DNA from: Gammaproteobacteria bacterium
Lineage (GTDB): Bacteria > Pseudomonadota > Gammaproteobacteria > Diplorickettsiales > Diplorickettsiaceae
Direction: 5' to 3'
Length of the DNA stretch: 28,173 bases
NCBI GenBank assembly: GCA_013288455.1
Contig: JABDBU010000005.1
Location: 1 to 28,173, forward strand
Below the pieces are notes generated by a model. That model did no database searches. It was not told the origin of the DNA and was given only the letters and a program-made list of their open reading frames with translations. Shown piece after piece: positions 1 through 7,581 of the stretch. The position numbers and the translations under genes are program-made. Within the stretch, counting starts at the first letter, position 1. Every line of letters begins with the position of its first letter.

Positions 1-194
1 AGCCTTCGTTCTTTTGATGGTCGTGGAAATTATAGTCTCGGTATCCGGGAGCAAATTGTGTTTCCTGCGAGGTTAAGTATGATACTGTTGTTGAATTACG
101 GGGTATGGATATTAGTTTAATTACTACTGCAAAGTCTGATAAAGAAGGGCGTGCATTGTTGTTAGCGTTCCGTTTCCCGTTTAAAGAGAATTAA
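1..194 (+). CDS. rplE: 50S ribosomal protein L5, 3' part only, with apparent frameshift
   Basis: This is the C-terminal part of L5, the 5S-rRNA-binding protein of the large subunit; the 5' end lies outside the window. Reading from base 1 gives SLRSFDGRGNYSLGIREQ and then IVFP, matching the conserved L5 C-terminal region. After base 66 that frame leaves the family and stops at about base 120. The family sequence resumes in the frame starting at base 69 (EVKYDTVVELRGMDIS, then ITTAKSDKEGRALL) and ends at the TAA at 192-194. Aligned with E. coli L5 (FPEIDYDKV), two extra bases (67-68) or one lost base explain the break. The gene sits at its normal place before rpsN. L5 is essential, so a sequence error, a second copy or recoding are all possible. 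Identity is certain; the intactness is not. Confidence 0.85.
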
Positions 195-199
195 AAAGT

Positions 200-505
200 A
201 TGGCAAAAAAGAGTGTTATTGCACGGCAAAAAAAGCGTGAGGTGATTGTAAAAAAGTATTGGTTATTGCGACTTCAGCTAAAAAAGATTATACGTGATCC
301 TAAGGCTAGTGACGAAGCACGTTGGGATGCACAGCGGAGGCTGCAGCTGTTGCCGCGAGATTCTTCTCCTGTTCGCTTGCGTAATCGCTGTCGATTGACA
401 GGTCGACCTCGTGGAGTGTATCGCCAATTTGGATTGTCACGAAGTATGTTGCGCATTTATGCAATGAAAGGTGATCTTCCGGGTGTGGTTAAATCAAGCT
501 GGTAG
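200..505 (+). CDS. rpsN: 30S ribosomal protein S14
   Basis: S14 binds 16S rRNA in the head of the small subunit. The product is 101 residues, the same as E. coli S14, beginning MAKKS and ending in PGVVKSSW. The family core LPRDSSPVRLRNRCRLTGRP is present, followed by FGLSR. It is the zinc-free long form: the four-cysteine motif of the short S14 type is absent. It starts 5 bases after the rplE stop and is followed by rpsH, the standard spc-operon order. Confidence 0.96.
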   Translation: MAKKSVIARQKKREVIVKKYWLLRLQLKKIIRDPKASDEARWDAQRRLQLLPRDSSPVRLRNRCRLTGRPRGVYRQFGLSRSMLRIYAMKGDLPGVVKSSW

Positions 506-530
506 TAAATGGTTAAATGGTAACGAACAT

Positions 531-926
531 ATGAATATGCAAGATCCAATAGCGGACATGTTAATCCGAATAAAAAATGCGCAAGCAATTAAAAAGCTGT
601 ATGTTTCTATGCCGTTGTCAAAGATTAAGTTAGCAATCGCTGGCTTGTTGAAGACTGAAGGTTATATTAACGATTTTCAATGTGAGACGCAAAAAGCAAA
701 ATCCGTGTTAAGTATTTTTTTGAAATATCATTTAAATCAACCTGTTATTGCATCACTAAAACGAGTAAGTCGTCCTAGTCTTCGTATTTATCGTTCTGCT
801 ACTCAATTGCCTTTGGTGGTTGGTGGTTTAGGGATTGCCATTATTTCTACTTCAAAAGGATTGATGACAGATAGAATGGCGCGTACTTTAGGTCAGGGTG
901 GTGAGGTTATCGCTACAGTTGAATAG
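531..926 (+). CDS. rpsH: 30S ribosomal protein S8
   Basis: S8 binds the central domain of 16S rRNA and in E. coli is the translational repressor of the spc operon. The start at 531 (MNMQDPIADMLIRIKN) gives 131 residues and fits the family N-terminus; an in-frame ATG at 471 inside rpsN would add 20 unrelated residues, so I reject it. The signature near the C-terminus (GGLGIAIISTSKGLMTDR) is intact. The middle of the protein is noticeably diverged from E. coli S8. No strong Shine-Dalgarno sequence is visible, so coupling with rpsN translation is likely. Confidence 0.95.
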   Translation: MNMQDPIADMLIRIKNAQAIKKLYVSMPLSKIKLAIAGLLKTEGYINDFQCETQKAKSVLSIFLKYHLNQPVIASLKRVSRPSLRIYRSATQLPLVVGGLGIAIISTSKGLMTDRMARTLGQGGEVIATVE

Positions 927-944
927 AGGTTGCAAGGGTTTGAT

Positions 945-1475
945 ATGTCGAGAGTTGCAAAAAATCCAATAAATCTTGGAAGTGCCAGCGCGGCTTTAAA
1001 AGGTCGTGTTCTTGTTATTACAGGCAGTAAGGGAACCTTGACTTATCAGCTAGATAAGCGTGTACAATTGTCTATTCAAGATGGAGTTTTGCAATTTTCC
1101 CCTGGGGATAGCAGCATAGAGGCAAATGCTTTAGCAGGAACAATTCGTGCAAATGTAGCCAGTGGAGTTATCGGGGTTCTTGATGGATTTAAAAAAAAGC
1201 TCTTGTTAGTTGGCGTAGGTTATCGAGCTAACGTACAGGGTAAAAGTTTAGATTTAACTTTAGGATTTTCTCATCGAGTTATTTATAACATTCCAGAACA
1301 AATAACGATTAGTACGCCCACTCCAACTGAAATTGTCATTCAGGGGTCGGATAAGCAACTTGTTGGGCAGGTTGCGGCGGAGATACGCCGTTATCGTCCA
1401 CCTGAAGCGTATAAAGGAAAGGGTGTTCGTTATGCAGATGAAAAAATTAAATTGAAAGAAACTAAGAAAAAATAG
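945..1475 (+). CDS. rplF: 50S ribosomal protein L6
   Basis: L6 binds 23S rRNA near the sarcin-ricin loop and the GTPase-associated region. The ATG at 945 gives 176 residues (E. coli 177) beginning MSRVAKNPI, with an AAGGG ribosome-binding site at 934-938. A TTG at 930 is in frame but would place the binding site inside the gene. The two-domain family pattern is clear, with LVGVGYRANVQGKSLDLTLG in the middle and the C-terminal motif RRYRPPEAYKGKGVRYADE. It lies between rpsH and rplR as expected. Confidence 0.96.
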   Translation: MSRVAKNPINLGSASAALKGRVLVITGSKGTLTYQLDKRVQLSIQDGVLQFSPGDSSIEANALAGTIRANVASGVIGVLDGFKKKLLLVGVGYRANVQGKSLDLTLGFSHRVIYNIPEQITISTPTPTEIVIQGSDKQLVGQVAAEIRRYRPPEAYKGKGVRYADEKIKLKETKKK

Positions 1476-1494
1476 GTGCAGGGGTAGTGAGGAC

Positions 1495-1899
1495 GTGGTA
1501 AGCAAGAAATTAAAGCGGCGGCGCAGGGCAACGAAGGCTCGGGCGAAAATTAAAGAATTACGGATTGCACGTCTTTGTGTAAGCCGCAAAGTGAAGCATC
1601 TTTATGCTCAAATTATTGTTAGCGCTGAAAAAGGCGATCGCGTATTGGCAAGTGCTTCCACTCTTGATAAAGAGGTTATATCACATTTGGTTGAAGAAGA
1701 TGTAAAGCATGGAAAGGCCGCCACGGATGTCGTGACATTGGGTAATGTTAAATCTGCTGTCGTTGTTGGGAGTATCATTGCCAAACGGGCTTTAGCGCTG
1801 GGGATAGATCGCGTTGCTTTCGATCGTTCTGGTTTTAAATATCATGGTCGTATCAAAGCTCTGGCAGAGGCTGCTCGTGAAACTGGCCTGCTTTTTTAG
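1495..1899 (+). CDS. rplR: 50S ribosomal protein L18, with central insertion
   Basis: L18 binds 5S rRNA and delivers it to the large subunit. The N-terminus (KLKRRRRATKARAKIKEL) and the C-terminal signature (VAFDRSGFKYHGRIKALAEA) identify it. At 134 residues it is longer than E. coli L18 (117). The excess is internal, about 14 residues around positions 65-90, between the ASASTLDKE segment and the IIAKRAL helix. The start codon appears to be GTG at 1495; the frame is open further upstream without an ATG, and a GTGAGGA sequence lies very close before it, so the exact start is uncertain. Confidence 0.94.
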   Translation: MVSKKLKRRRRATKARAKIKELRIARLCVSRKVKHLYAQIIVSAEKGDRVLASASTLDKEVISHLVEEDVKHGKAATDVVTLGNVKSAVVVGSIIAKRALALGIDRVAFDRSGFKYHGRIKALAEAARETGLLF

Positions 1900-1929
1900 T
1901 TTTTTTTAGTTAATTAAGGTTATTTAATA

Positions 1930-2433
1930 ATGAGTTTCGATCAAGCAACAAAGAGTGATGGTTTAAAAGAAAAGCTGGTTGCTGTTGATCGGCATGCAAA
2001 AGTGGTTAAGAGTGGTAGGCTCTTTAGTTTTGCTGTGAGTGTTGTCGTGGGCGATGGAAAGGGGTGGATTGGATTTAGTAAATGTCCAGCTCGAGAAGTT
2101 TCTGTCGCTATGCAAAAAGCTTTGGAGAAAGCACGTAGAGATATGCTCTACATAGAGCTGAACAATGGTACGCTTCATCATAAAGTGGAGGCATCGCACG
2201 GCGCCACTAAGGTTCGATTGTTGCCGGCAAGCAGAGGGACAGGCATTATTGCAGGCGGTCCTATGCGAGCCATTTGTGAAGTTATAGGAATTAAAGACGT
2301 AACTGCCAAGATCATCGGTTCCTCCAATCGAATCAATGTTGTTCGTGCTACCTTGAAAGCATTGAAAAGTATTACGACACCTGAAATGATTGCTGACAAG
2401 CGTGGCAAAGCACTAGAAGAAATTGTTGGATAA
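1930..2433 (+). CDS. rpsE: 30S ribosomal protein S5
   Basis: S5 lies at the back of the 30S subunit near the decoding and mRNA-entry region and affects accuracy. The protein is 167 residues (E. coli 167). The double-stranded-RNA-binding-like N-terminal domain is visible (VVKSGRLFSFAVSVVVGDGK), then the EKARRDM helix, the signature PASRGTGIIAGGPMRAICEV, and the C-terminal INVVRATLKAL. The start ATG at 1930 follows a T-rich 30-base gap after rplR. Genes rpsE, rpmD, rplO and secY follow in the canonical order. Confidence 0.96.
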   Translation: MSFDQATKSDGLKEKLVAVDRHAKVVKSGRLFSFAVSVVVGDGKGWIGFSKCPAREVSVAMQKALEKARRDMLYIELNNGTLHHKVEASHGATKVRLLPASRGTGIIAGGPMRAICEVIGIKDVTAKIIGSSNRINVVRATLKALKSITTPEMIADKRGKALEEIVG

Positions 2434-2447
2434 TCGAGTACGCTGAC

Positions 2448-2633
2448 ATGTCAGATAAAAAATTACGGTTGACTTTGGTACGTAGTATTTCAGGGCGTCT
2501 GCCTCGTCATGCGGCGACGATCGATGCACTGCGTCTAGGACGAATAAATCAAGTCGTTGAGATAAAAGATAATGCTGCTATGCGAGGGATGGTTGATAAA
2601 GTATCGTATTTATTGAAGGTAGAGGAAATTTGA
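2448..2633 (+). CDS. rpmD: 50S ribosomal protein L30
   Basis: L30 is a small 23S-rRNA-binding protein. The product has 61 residues (E. coli 59) with the typical pattern: LRLTLVRSISGR, then LRLGRINQVVEIKDNAAMRG and a C-terminal strand ending LLKVEEI. It is placed between rpsE and rplO, 14 bases after rpsE. The family is absent from some bacteria, so its presence here is a small point in favour of an ordinary gammaproteobacterial operon. Confidence 0.95.
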   Translation: MSDKKLRLTLVRSISGRLPRHAATIDALRLGRINQVVEIKDNAAMRGMVDKVSYLLKVEEI

Positions 2634-2636
2634 AAT

Positions 2637-3077
2637 ATGTACCTCAATACATTACAACCAGCTCCTGGCTCTAAATCAGTATCTAAATGTTTGGGTCGAG
2701 GTATTGGTTCTGGTTTGGGAAAAACTAGCGGGCGAGGTCATAAAGGCGACCATGCTCGTACTGGTGGCTATCATAAATTGGGCTTTGAGGGTGGGCAAAC
2801 ACCTTTACAACGCCGCTTACCTAAATTTGGATTTAAACCTCCGTCTCGTCGGGTTTCAGCAGTGCGAGTACTTGGTATCGTTGTAGTAAATAAATTGACA
2901 GCAGAGGTTATTGATTTGCAGGTACTCAAGGACGCGCGTTTAGTCAGTGCAACTGTAAAAAAAGTCAAATTGATTGTCACGGGTGAATTAAAAAAAGCAG
3001 TTTGTGTCAAAGGGTTGCAGCTATCAAAGGGTGCACGTGCATTGATTGAAGCGGTTGGTGGCAGCATTGAGAAATAG
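2637..3077 (+). CDS. rplO: 50S ribosomal protein L15
   Basis: L15 is a late-assembling large-subunit protein. It has 146 residues (E. coli 144) and begins MYLNTLQPAPGSKS. The glycine-rich RNA-binding stretch GRGIGSGLGKTSGRGHKG and the GFEGGQTPLQRRLPKFGF motif are intact. The C-terminal part is a compact domain ending AVGGSIEK. The gene starts three bases after the rpmD stop, and its stop codon directly abuts the secY start, so translation of the three genes is probably coupled. Confidence 0.96.
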   Translation: MYLNTLQPAPGSKSVSKCLGRGIGSGLGKTSGRGHKGDHARTGGYHKLGFEGGQTPLQRRLPKFGFKPPSRRVSAVRVLGIVVVNKLTAEVIDLQVLKDARLVSATVKKVKLIVTGELKKAVCVKGLQLSKGARALIEAVGGSIEK

Positions 3078-4433
3078 ATGGATAAGTTAAACCATCGCGT
3101 AACTCCATTTGTCAAGGGAAGTCTACAGGGCAGCGGTTTTGTTGAATTAAAACGTCGTTTGCTGTTCGTTTTGTTAGCTATTCTCGTTTATCGCATTGGT
3201 GCGCATATCCCTGTTCCTGGTTTAGATCTTCAGCGGCTCGCTGATTTATTAAGTCATCAAAGTAACGGCATCTTAGGCTTGTTTAATATGTTTTCGGGTG
3301 GAGCGCTCTCGCGATTGACTGTTTTTGCGTTAGGCCTTTTACCGTACATTTCCGTATCCATCATTATACAATTGTTGACTGCAGTGACTCCAGCGTTGGA
3401 GCAGCTCAAAAAGGAAGGAGAAGCGGGTCGTCGCAAACTGAATCAATATACACGATACGGAACGGTTATTTTAGCATTATTTCAAGCGATCGGAATAGCA
3501 AAGTGGTTGGCGAGCCACCAAGTGGTGTTGAATCCTGGCTTCCTTTTTTATTTCGTGGCTACGATAACTTTAGTGACAGGCACTATGTTTTTAATGTGGT
3601 TGGGTGAGCAAATTACGGAGCATGGCATAGGAAATGGGATATCGCTGATCATATTTTCTGGAATTGTTTCGGGCTTGCCAGTGGCCATTGCTAAATCATT
3701 GGAACAACTGAGACAGGGGCAAATTCAGTTTTTAGCTTTGATTTGTATTTTAGGCATGATCATTTTCGTCACTGCTTTTGTTGTGTTTATGGAGCGGGGG
3801 CAACGCCGCATCACTGTGAATTATCCACAGCGTCAGCAGGGGCGAAGAATGTTTAGTGCTCAAACGAGTCATTTGCCTTTAAAGATCAACATGGCTGGTG
3901 TTATTCCACCTATTTTTGCTTCCAGTATTATGATGTTGCCCGCCACGCTTTCGCAATGGTTTGCCAATGTAAAGGGTATGAACTGGCTGGCGAATGTAAG
4001 TTTTTGGTTGTCACCAGGGCAGCCACTATATATCTTGCTATTTACCTCGGCTATAGTATTCTTTTCTTTTTTTTACACTGCCCTGGTTTTTAATCCTCGC
4101 GAGACAGCAGATAACCTCAAAAAATCGGGTGCTTTTATTCCAGGTATTAGGCCGGGAGAACAGAGCGCTCGCTATATCGATACAACGATGATGAGGCTTA
4201 CTTTGGTAGGTTGTATTTATTTATCGTTGGTCACGCTGTTGCCAGAATTTATGATATTCGCTTGGCATGTCCCTTTTTATTTCGGTGGCACTTCCTTGTT
4301 GATTATTGTTGTAGTGATCATGGATTTTATGGTCCAGGTACAGTCCTTATTGATGTCACAGCAGTATGAATCTTTGCTAAAAAAAGCTAATTTAAAAAAT
4401 TTATCAAGCTCAGGTGGAGTACATTCGTTATGA
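3078..4433 (+). CDS. secY: Protein translocase subunit SecY
   Basis: SecY forms the channel of the Sec translocon in the inner membrane with SecE and SecG, powered by SecA or the ribosome. The 451-residue product has the ten hydrophobic segments of the family. Conserved stretches seen are YRIGAHIPVPG after the first membrane segment, NMFSGGAL near the plug region, LLPYISVSIIIQLL, EHGIGNGISLIIF and FNPRETADNLKKSGAFIPGIRPG. The start codon follows the rplO stop without a gap, and the TGA stop overlaps the rpmJ ATG. Length and motifs are normal. Confidence 0.97.
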   Translation: MDKLNHRVTPFVKGSLQGSGFVELKRRLLFVLLAILVYRIGAHIPVPGLDLQRLADLLSHQSNGILGLFNMFSGGALSRLTVFALGLLPYISVSIIIQLLTAVTPALEQLKKEGEAGRRKLNQYTRYGTVILALFQAIGIAKWLASHQVVLNPGFLFYFVATITLVTGTMFLMWLGEQITEHGIGNGISLIIFSGIVSGLPVAIAKSLEQLRQGQIQFLALICILGMIIFVTAFVVFMERGQRRITVNYPQRQQGRRMFSAQTSHLPLKINMAGVIPPIFASSIMMLPATLSQWFANVKGMNWLANVSFWLSPGQPLYILLFTSAIVFFSFFYTALVFNPRETADNLKKSGAFIPGIRPGEQSARYIDTTMMRLTLVGCIYLSLVTLLPEFMIFAWHVPFYFGGTSLLIIVVVIMDFMVQVQSLLMSQQYESLLKKANLKNLSSSGGVHSL

Positions 4434-4546
4434 AAGTGAGAGTGTCTATTAAAAAATTATGTCGTAACTGTACAATTATCAAACGTAAAGGGGTGTTGAG
4501 AGTAATTTGTTCCGCAGAAGCGAAGCATAAGCAGCGTCAGGGATGA
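4430..4546 (+). CDS. rpmJ: 50S ribosomal protein L36
   Basis: This 38-residue gene is short but clear: it begins MKVRVSIKKLCRNC and ends AEAKHKQRQG. The zinc ligands C11, C14, C27 and H33 are all present, so this is the zinc-binding form of L36. The ATG overlaps the secY stop in an ATGA arrangement, the usual coupling at the end of the spc operon. It is the last gene before the candidate alpha-operon promoter. Confidence 0.96.
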   Translation: MKVRVSIKKLCRNCTIIKRKGVLRVICSAEAKHKQRQG

Positions 4547-4559
4547 TAAACTGTTTTTA

Positions 4560-4588
4560 TTGATTTTTTTCAGTAATTAAGCTATCCT
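4560..4588 (+). promoter_or_regulatory. Candidate sigma-70 promoter of the alpha operon
   Basis: TTGATT at 4560-4565 and TATCCT at 4583-4588 are separated by 17 bases, followed by a GC-rich discriminator (ACGCGCCC). It lies in the 87-base gap between rpmJ and rpsM, where E. coli also has an alpha-operon promoter. The GC-rich discriminator is typical of growth-rate and ppGpp-responsive promoters; that regulation is inference. The leader would be roughly 40 bases long. Confidence 0.5.
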
Positions 4589-4633
4589 ACGCGCCCATTT
4601 GTGGCATTTTATTAGCGGGTTGGAGTGTAAGCA

Positions 4634-4999
4634 GTGACTAGAATAGCGGGTGTCAATATACCGATGAACAAACACGTCGTAATAGGTTTGACCTCAATTT
4701 ATGGAATTGGAAGTTCGCGTGCTGAAAAAACCTGCAAAGATTTGGCTATTCCGTTTCAAACTAAGATCAAAGATCTCTCAGATGTACAAATTGATGCGAT
4801 ACGTCAGGCGCTACTCAATTATAAAATTGAGGGTGATTTGCGTCGAGAAGTTGCAATGAACATTAAGCGTTTGATGGACTTAGGTTGTTATCGAGGGCTG
4901 AGACACCGTCGAGGATTACCGGTTCGTGGTCAGCGTACGCGTACCAATGCACGTACGCGCAAGGGTCCTCGTAGAATGATTCGTAAGGAAGTGACCTAA
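4634..4999 (+). CDS. rpsM: 30S ribosomal protein S13
   Basis: S13 lies in the head of the 30S subunit and contacts the P-site tRNA and the 50S subunit. The GTG start at 4634 gives 121 residues (E. coli 118) beginning MTRIAGVNIPMNKHV; a GGAG ribosome-binding site lies 8 bases upstream. The helix-two-turn-helix motif (LTSIYGIGSSRAEK) and the C-terminal signature CYRGLRHRRGLPVRGQRT with NARTRKGPRR are intact. It is the first gene of the alpha operon. Confidence 0.96.
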   Translation: MTRIAGVNIPMNKHVVIGLTSIYGIGSSRAEKTCKDLAIPFQTKIKDLSDVQIDAIRQALLNYKIEGDLRREVAMNIKRLMDLGCYRGLRHRRGLPVRGQRTRTNARTRKGPRRMIRKEVT

Positions 5000-5090
5000 G
5001 GTAACGGCGGATGCATGACGTAACTATAATTTGGAGCATTAATTGTGAGTCGTTATGATAGATTATAATTCACATACTACACCGCTGACG

Positions 5091-5501
5091 ATGGCGGATA
5101 AAGCTTCGGTAGCTGCTATTCGAAGGCGTAAAGAGATCATTCCCGATGCGGTAATTCACATTACTACATCCTTTAATAACACGATTATTACTATCCGTAA
5201 GGGTGGCGATACGCTGGGAAGTTCTTCTGCCGGGGCATGTGACTTTAAAGGTACAAAAAAAGGAACTGCGTTTGCAGCACGTGTAGCCTTTGAAAGGGCT
5301 ATTGAAAAAGCTATAGATAAATATAAGGTTATCTGTAAACATGCTTTAGGGCGTGTTGAGGTTAGAATTAAGGGGCCGGGACAAGGAGCTGAGCAAGCAA
5401 TTATGGCTTTAAAAAATAAGGACATTGAAGTGACACAGATTATCAATAATACTGGCGTTCCTCACAACGGGTGTCGACCACCTAAACGTCGTCGAGTGTA
5501 G
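5091..5501 (+). CDS. rpsK: 30S ribosomal protein S11
   Basis: S11 is a platform protein of the 30S subunit that lines the mRNA path near the Shine-Dalgarno duplex. From the ATG at 5091 the product is 136 residues and its N-terminus aligns in length with E. coli S11 (129). The alternative ATG at 5055 adds 12 residues with no family counterpart. Conserved parts are ITTSFNNTIITI, IKGPGQG and the C-terminal PHNGCRPPKRRRV. The middle is unusually diverged (for example GACDFKGTKKGTAF where E. coli has GGSGFRGSRKSTPF). No ribosome-binding site precedes 5091; the only good one is at 5033-5036, before a 7-codon mini-ORF. Confidence 0.93.
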   Translation: MADKASVAAIRRRKEIIPDAVIHITTSFNNTIITIRKGGDTLGSSSAGACDFKGTKKGTAFAARVAFERAIEKAIDKYKVICKHALGRVEVRIKGPGQGAEQAIMALKNKDIEVTQIINNTGVPHNGCRPPKRRRV

Positions 5502-5531
5502 AGAAGATTATTCAACGGGGGCAAGAAGTTA

Positions 5532-6155
5532 ATGGCAAGATACCGAGGTCCGACTTGCAAGCTAGCGCGTCGTCTAGGCAGTGATTTGCAATTGAAGAGT
5601 GGTATACGCGCTTTGGACAGCAAATGTAAGCTCGCTACACCGCCGGGTATGCATGGCACTAAACGAGGCAGGCTTTCCGATTATGGTGTTATGTTGCGTC
5701 AGAAGCAATTGGTTCGATTTACCTATGGTGTATTAGAGAGGCAATTGCGACGGGTGTATTACGCTAAAGCTTCCCAGTCTAAAGGGATCACGGGTGAAAT
5801 TTTACTACAATTGCTCGAGCGTCGTTTAGATAATGTTGTTTATCGTAGTGGTTTTGCTGCTACTCGAGCGGAGGCAAGACAGTTGGTTTCTCATTGTGCG
5901 GTAAAAGTCAACGGTAAAATTGTCAATATCCCTTCTTATCAGGTTAAAGCAGGCGATGTTGTGGAAATAAAAGAAAAAAGTAAAAGCCAGACGCGTATTC
6001 AGGCAGCGGTGGAGCTAGCTAAGCAGAGGCCACAGCCGAGTTGGATAGATATTGACTCTGATAAACTGCAAGGCATCGTTAAGTTGATTCCTGAGCGCAG
6101 TGAACTGCCTTTAGAATTCACCGAAAGTTTAATTGTTGAATATTACTCCAAGTAA
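5532..6155 (+). CDS. rpsD: 30S ribosomal protein S4
   Basis: S4 nucleates 30S assembly and in E. coli represses the alpha operon. The 207-residue product (E. coli 206) starts MARYRGPTCKLARRLG with GGGG at 5516-5519 upstream. The S4 RNA-binding domain is visible at about residues 97-160 (LERRLDNVVYRSGFAATRAE, QLVSHCAVKVNGK) and the C-terminus ends LIVEYYSK. The zinc-binding cysteine cluster of some S4 proteins is absent. The gene sits between rpsK and rpoA as usual. Confidence 0.96.
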   Translation: MARYRGPTCKLARRLGSDLQLKSGIRALDSKCKLATPPGMHGTKRGRLSDYGVMLRQKQLVRFTYGVLERQLRRVYYAKASQSKGITGEILLQLLERRLDNVVYRSGFAATRAEARQLVSHCAVKVNGKIVNIPSYQVKAGDVVEIKEKSKSQTRIQAAVELAKQRPQPSWIDIDSDKLQGIVKLIPERSELPLEFTESLIVEYYSK

Positions 6156-6166
6156 GCAGGTAACCC

Positions 6167-7195
6167 ATGTCTACGAATGTTAAGAAGTTTTTGATTCCGC
6201 AGACCATTGAGGTTCAAAGCTTAGGTCAAAATAGGGCTCGGGTTAGCTTACAGCCTTTTGAAGCGGGATTTGGGCATACCTTAGGCAATGCCTTGCGTCG
6301 TATTTTATTATCTTCTATGCCAGGTTGTGCGGTCATTGAAGCAAAAATTGATGGCGTTCTTCATGAATATAGTAGTTTGGATGGTGTGCAAGAGGATATT
6401 ATCGATATTTTGCTCAATTTAAAAGGCATTGCATTTATATTACATGATAGAGAAGAAGTAACTTTAAAATTACTTAAAAGTGTAGTAGGTCCTATTTGTG
6501 CCGGGGATATCAGTTTGCCGCACGACGTAGAAGTGAAAAATCCGGATTATGTGATAGCAAATTTGACCAAGCCAAAGGAATTTAAAATGACCTTGAAAGT
6601 GGCCCGAGGTCGTGGGTATCAACCAGCCTCTTTGCGTCAATCCAGTCAATACGTCAGTAGTGAGGTAGGTGCTTTGCAACTAGATGCACGTTTTAATCCT
6701 ATTGTGCGAGTGGCTTATGCGGTTGAGAATGCACGGGTTGAACAACGTACTGATTTAGATAAATTAGTCATCGACGTAGAAACCAATGGTACGATTGAGC
6801 CAGAGGAAGCGATACGTCGCGCAGCGACTATTATTCAAGGCCAGTTAGATACTTTTGTTGAATTGCAACATGAAACTGCCGATGAAGTGCAAGAACAGGA
6901 TACCAGTATTAATCCTATTTTATTGCTTCCTGTTGATGAGCTGGAACTGACAGTACGGGCTGCTAACTGTTTGAAGGCTGAGCATATTTACCGAATTGGT
7001 GATCTTATTCAAAAAACAGAAAATGAACTTTTATCAACGCCTAATTTGGGTAGAGTGTCTTTGTGGGAGATTAAGACAGCCTTGCAGAAGCGTAATTTAG
7101 CGTTAGGCACGGAGGTGCCAGCTCAGCAGCTTTCAACTTTAAAAAAGCCGGCGGAAGTAGCCTTTGGAGAAGCAGAAAAAAATGAAGAAACTTAA
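6167..7195 (+). CDS. rpoA: RNA polymerase alpha subunit
   Basis: RpoA dimerises to scaffold core RNA polymerase, and its C-terminal domain binds UP elements and activators. The 342-residue product (E. coli 329) has an AGCAGG ribosome-binding site. The N-terminal dimerisation domain shows FGHTLGNALRRILLSSMPGC (36-54). The C-terminal domain starts near 250, with LPVDELELTVRAANCLKAEH and TPNLGRVSLWEIK. R264, N267 and C268 match the DNA-contacting R265, N268 and C269 of E. coli, but the position of E. coli K298 is Val here. A charged tail of about 25 residues extends beyond the domain. Confidence 0.97.
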   Translation: MSTNVKKFLIPQTIEVQSLGQNRARVSLQPFEAGFGHTLGNALRRILLSSMPGCAVIEAKIDGVLHEYSSLDGVQEDIIDILLNLKGIAFILHDREEVTLKLLKSVVGPICAGDISLPHDVEVKNPDYVIANLTKPKEFKMTLKVARGRGYQPASLRQSSQYVSSEVGALQLDARFNPIVRVAYAVENARVEQRTDLDKLVIDVETNGTIEPEEAIRRAATIIQGQLDTFVELQHETADEVQEQDTSINPILLLPVDELELTVRAANCLKAEHIYRIGDLIQKTENELLSTPNLGRVSLWEIKTALQKRNLALGTEVPAQQLSTLKKPAEVAFGEAEKNEET

Positions 7196-7206
7196 GAGAA
7201 GATTCA

Positions 7207-7575
7207 ATGCGTCATCTTAATGCAGGTCGAAGATTGTCTCGTACTTCTAGTCATAGAAGGGCGATGTTTCGTAATATGACTTCTTCTTTGTTACAGCATG
7301 AAGTTATCAAAACTACTTTGGCTAAAGCGAAAGAGCTTCGTCGGGTTGCGGAACCGCTGATTACTTTAGCCAAGATAGATGGTGTAGCACGTCGGCGACT
7401 GGCCTTTAACCGCTTGCGTGATAAAAAAGCAGTATCTCTTCTGTTTAATGCTATCGCGCCTCGTTTTAAGCAGAGGCCTGGTGGTTATCTGCGCATTTTG
7501 AAATGTGGATTCCGTGCCGGTGATAATGCACCTATGGCCATTGTAGAGTTGCTTGATCGCCCAGACAACAGTTAA
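7207..7575 (+). CDS. rplQ: 50S ribosomal protein L17
   Basis: L17 is a large-subunit protein near the exit tunnel. The 122-residue product (E. coli 127) begins MRHLNAGRRLSRTSSHRRAM. The family motif continues LLQHEVIKTTLAKAKELRR, and the C-terminus carries GGYLRILKCGFRAGDNAPMA. It ends the classic alpha operon, but the next gene, prmB, follows after only six bases with no terminator, so transcription probably continues. Confidence 0.96.
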   Translation: MRHLNAGRRLSRTSSHRRAMFRNMTSSLLQHEVIKTTLAKAKELRRVAEPLITLAKIDGVARRRLAFNRLRDKKAVSLLFNAIAPRFKQRPGGYLRILKCGFRAGDNAPMAIVELLDRPDNS

Positions 7576-7581
7576 AAATTC

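Noticed and set aside
471..530. Longer rpsH start at 471
   Set aside because: It lies in rpsN and adds 20 residues unlike S8; the family N-terminus starts at 531.
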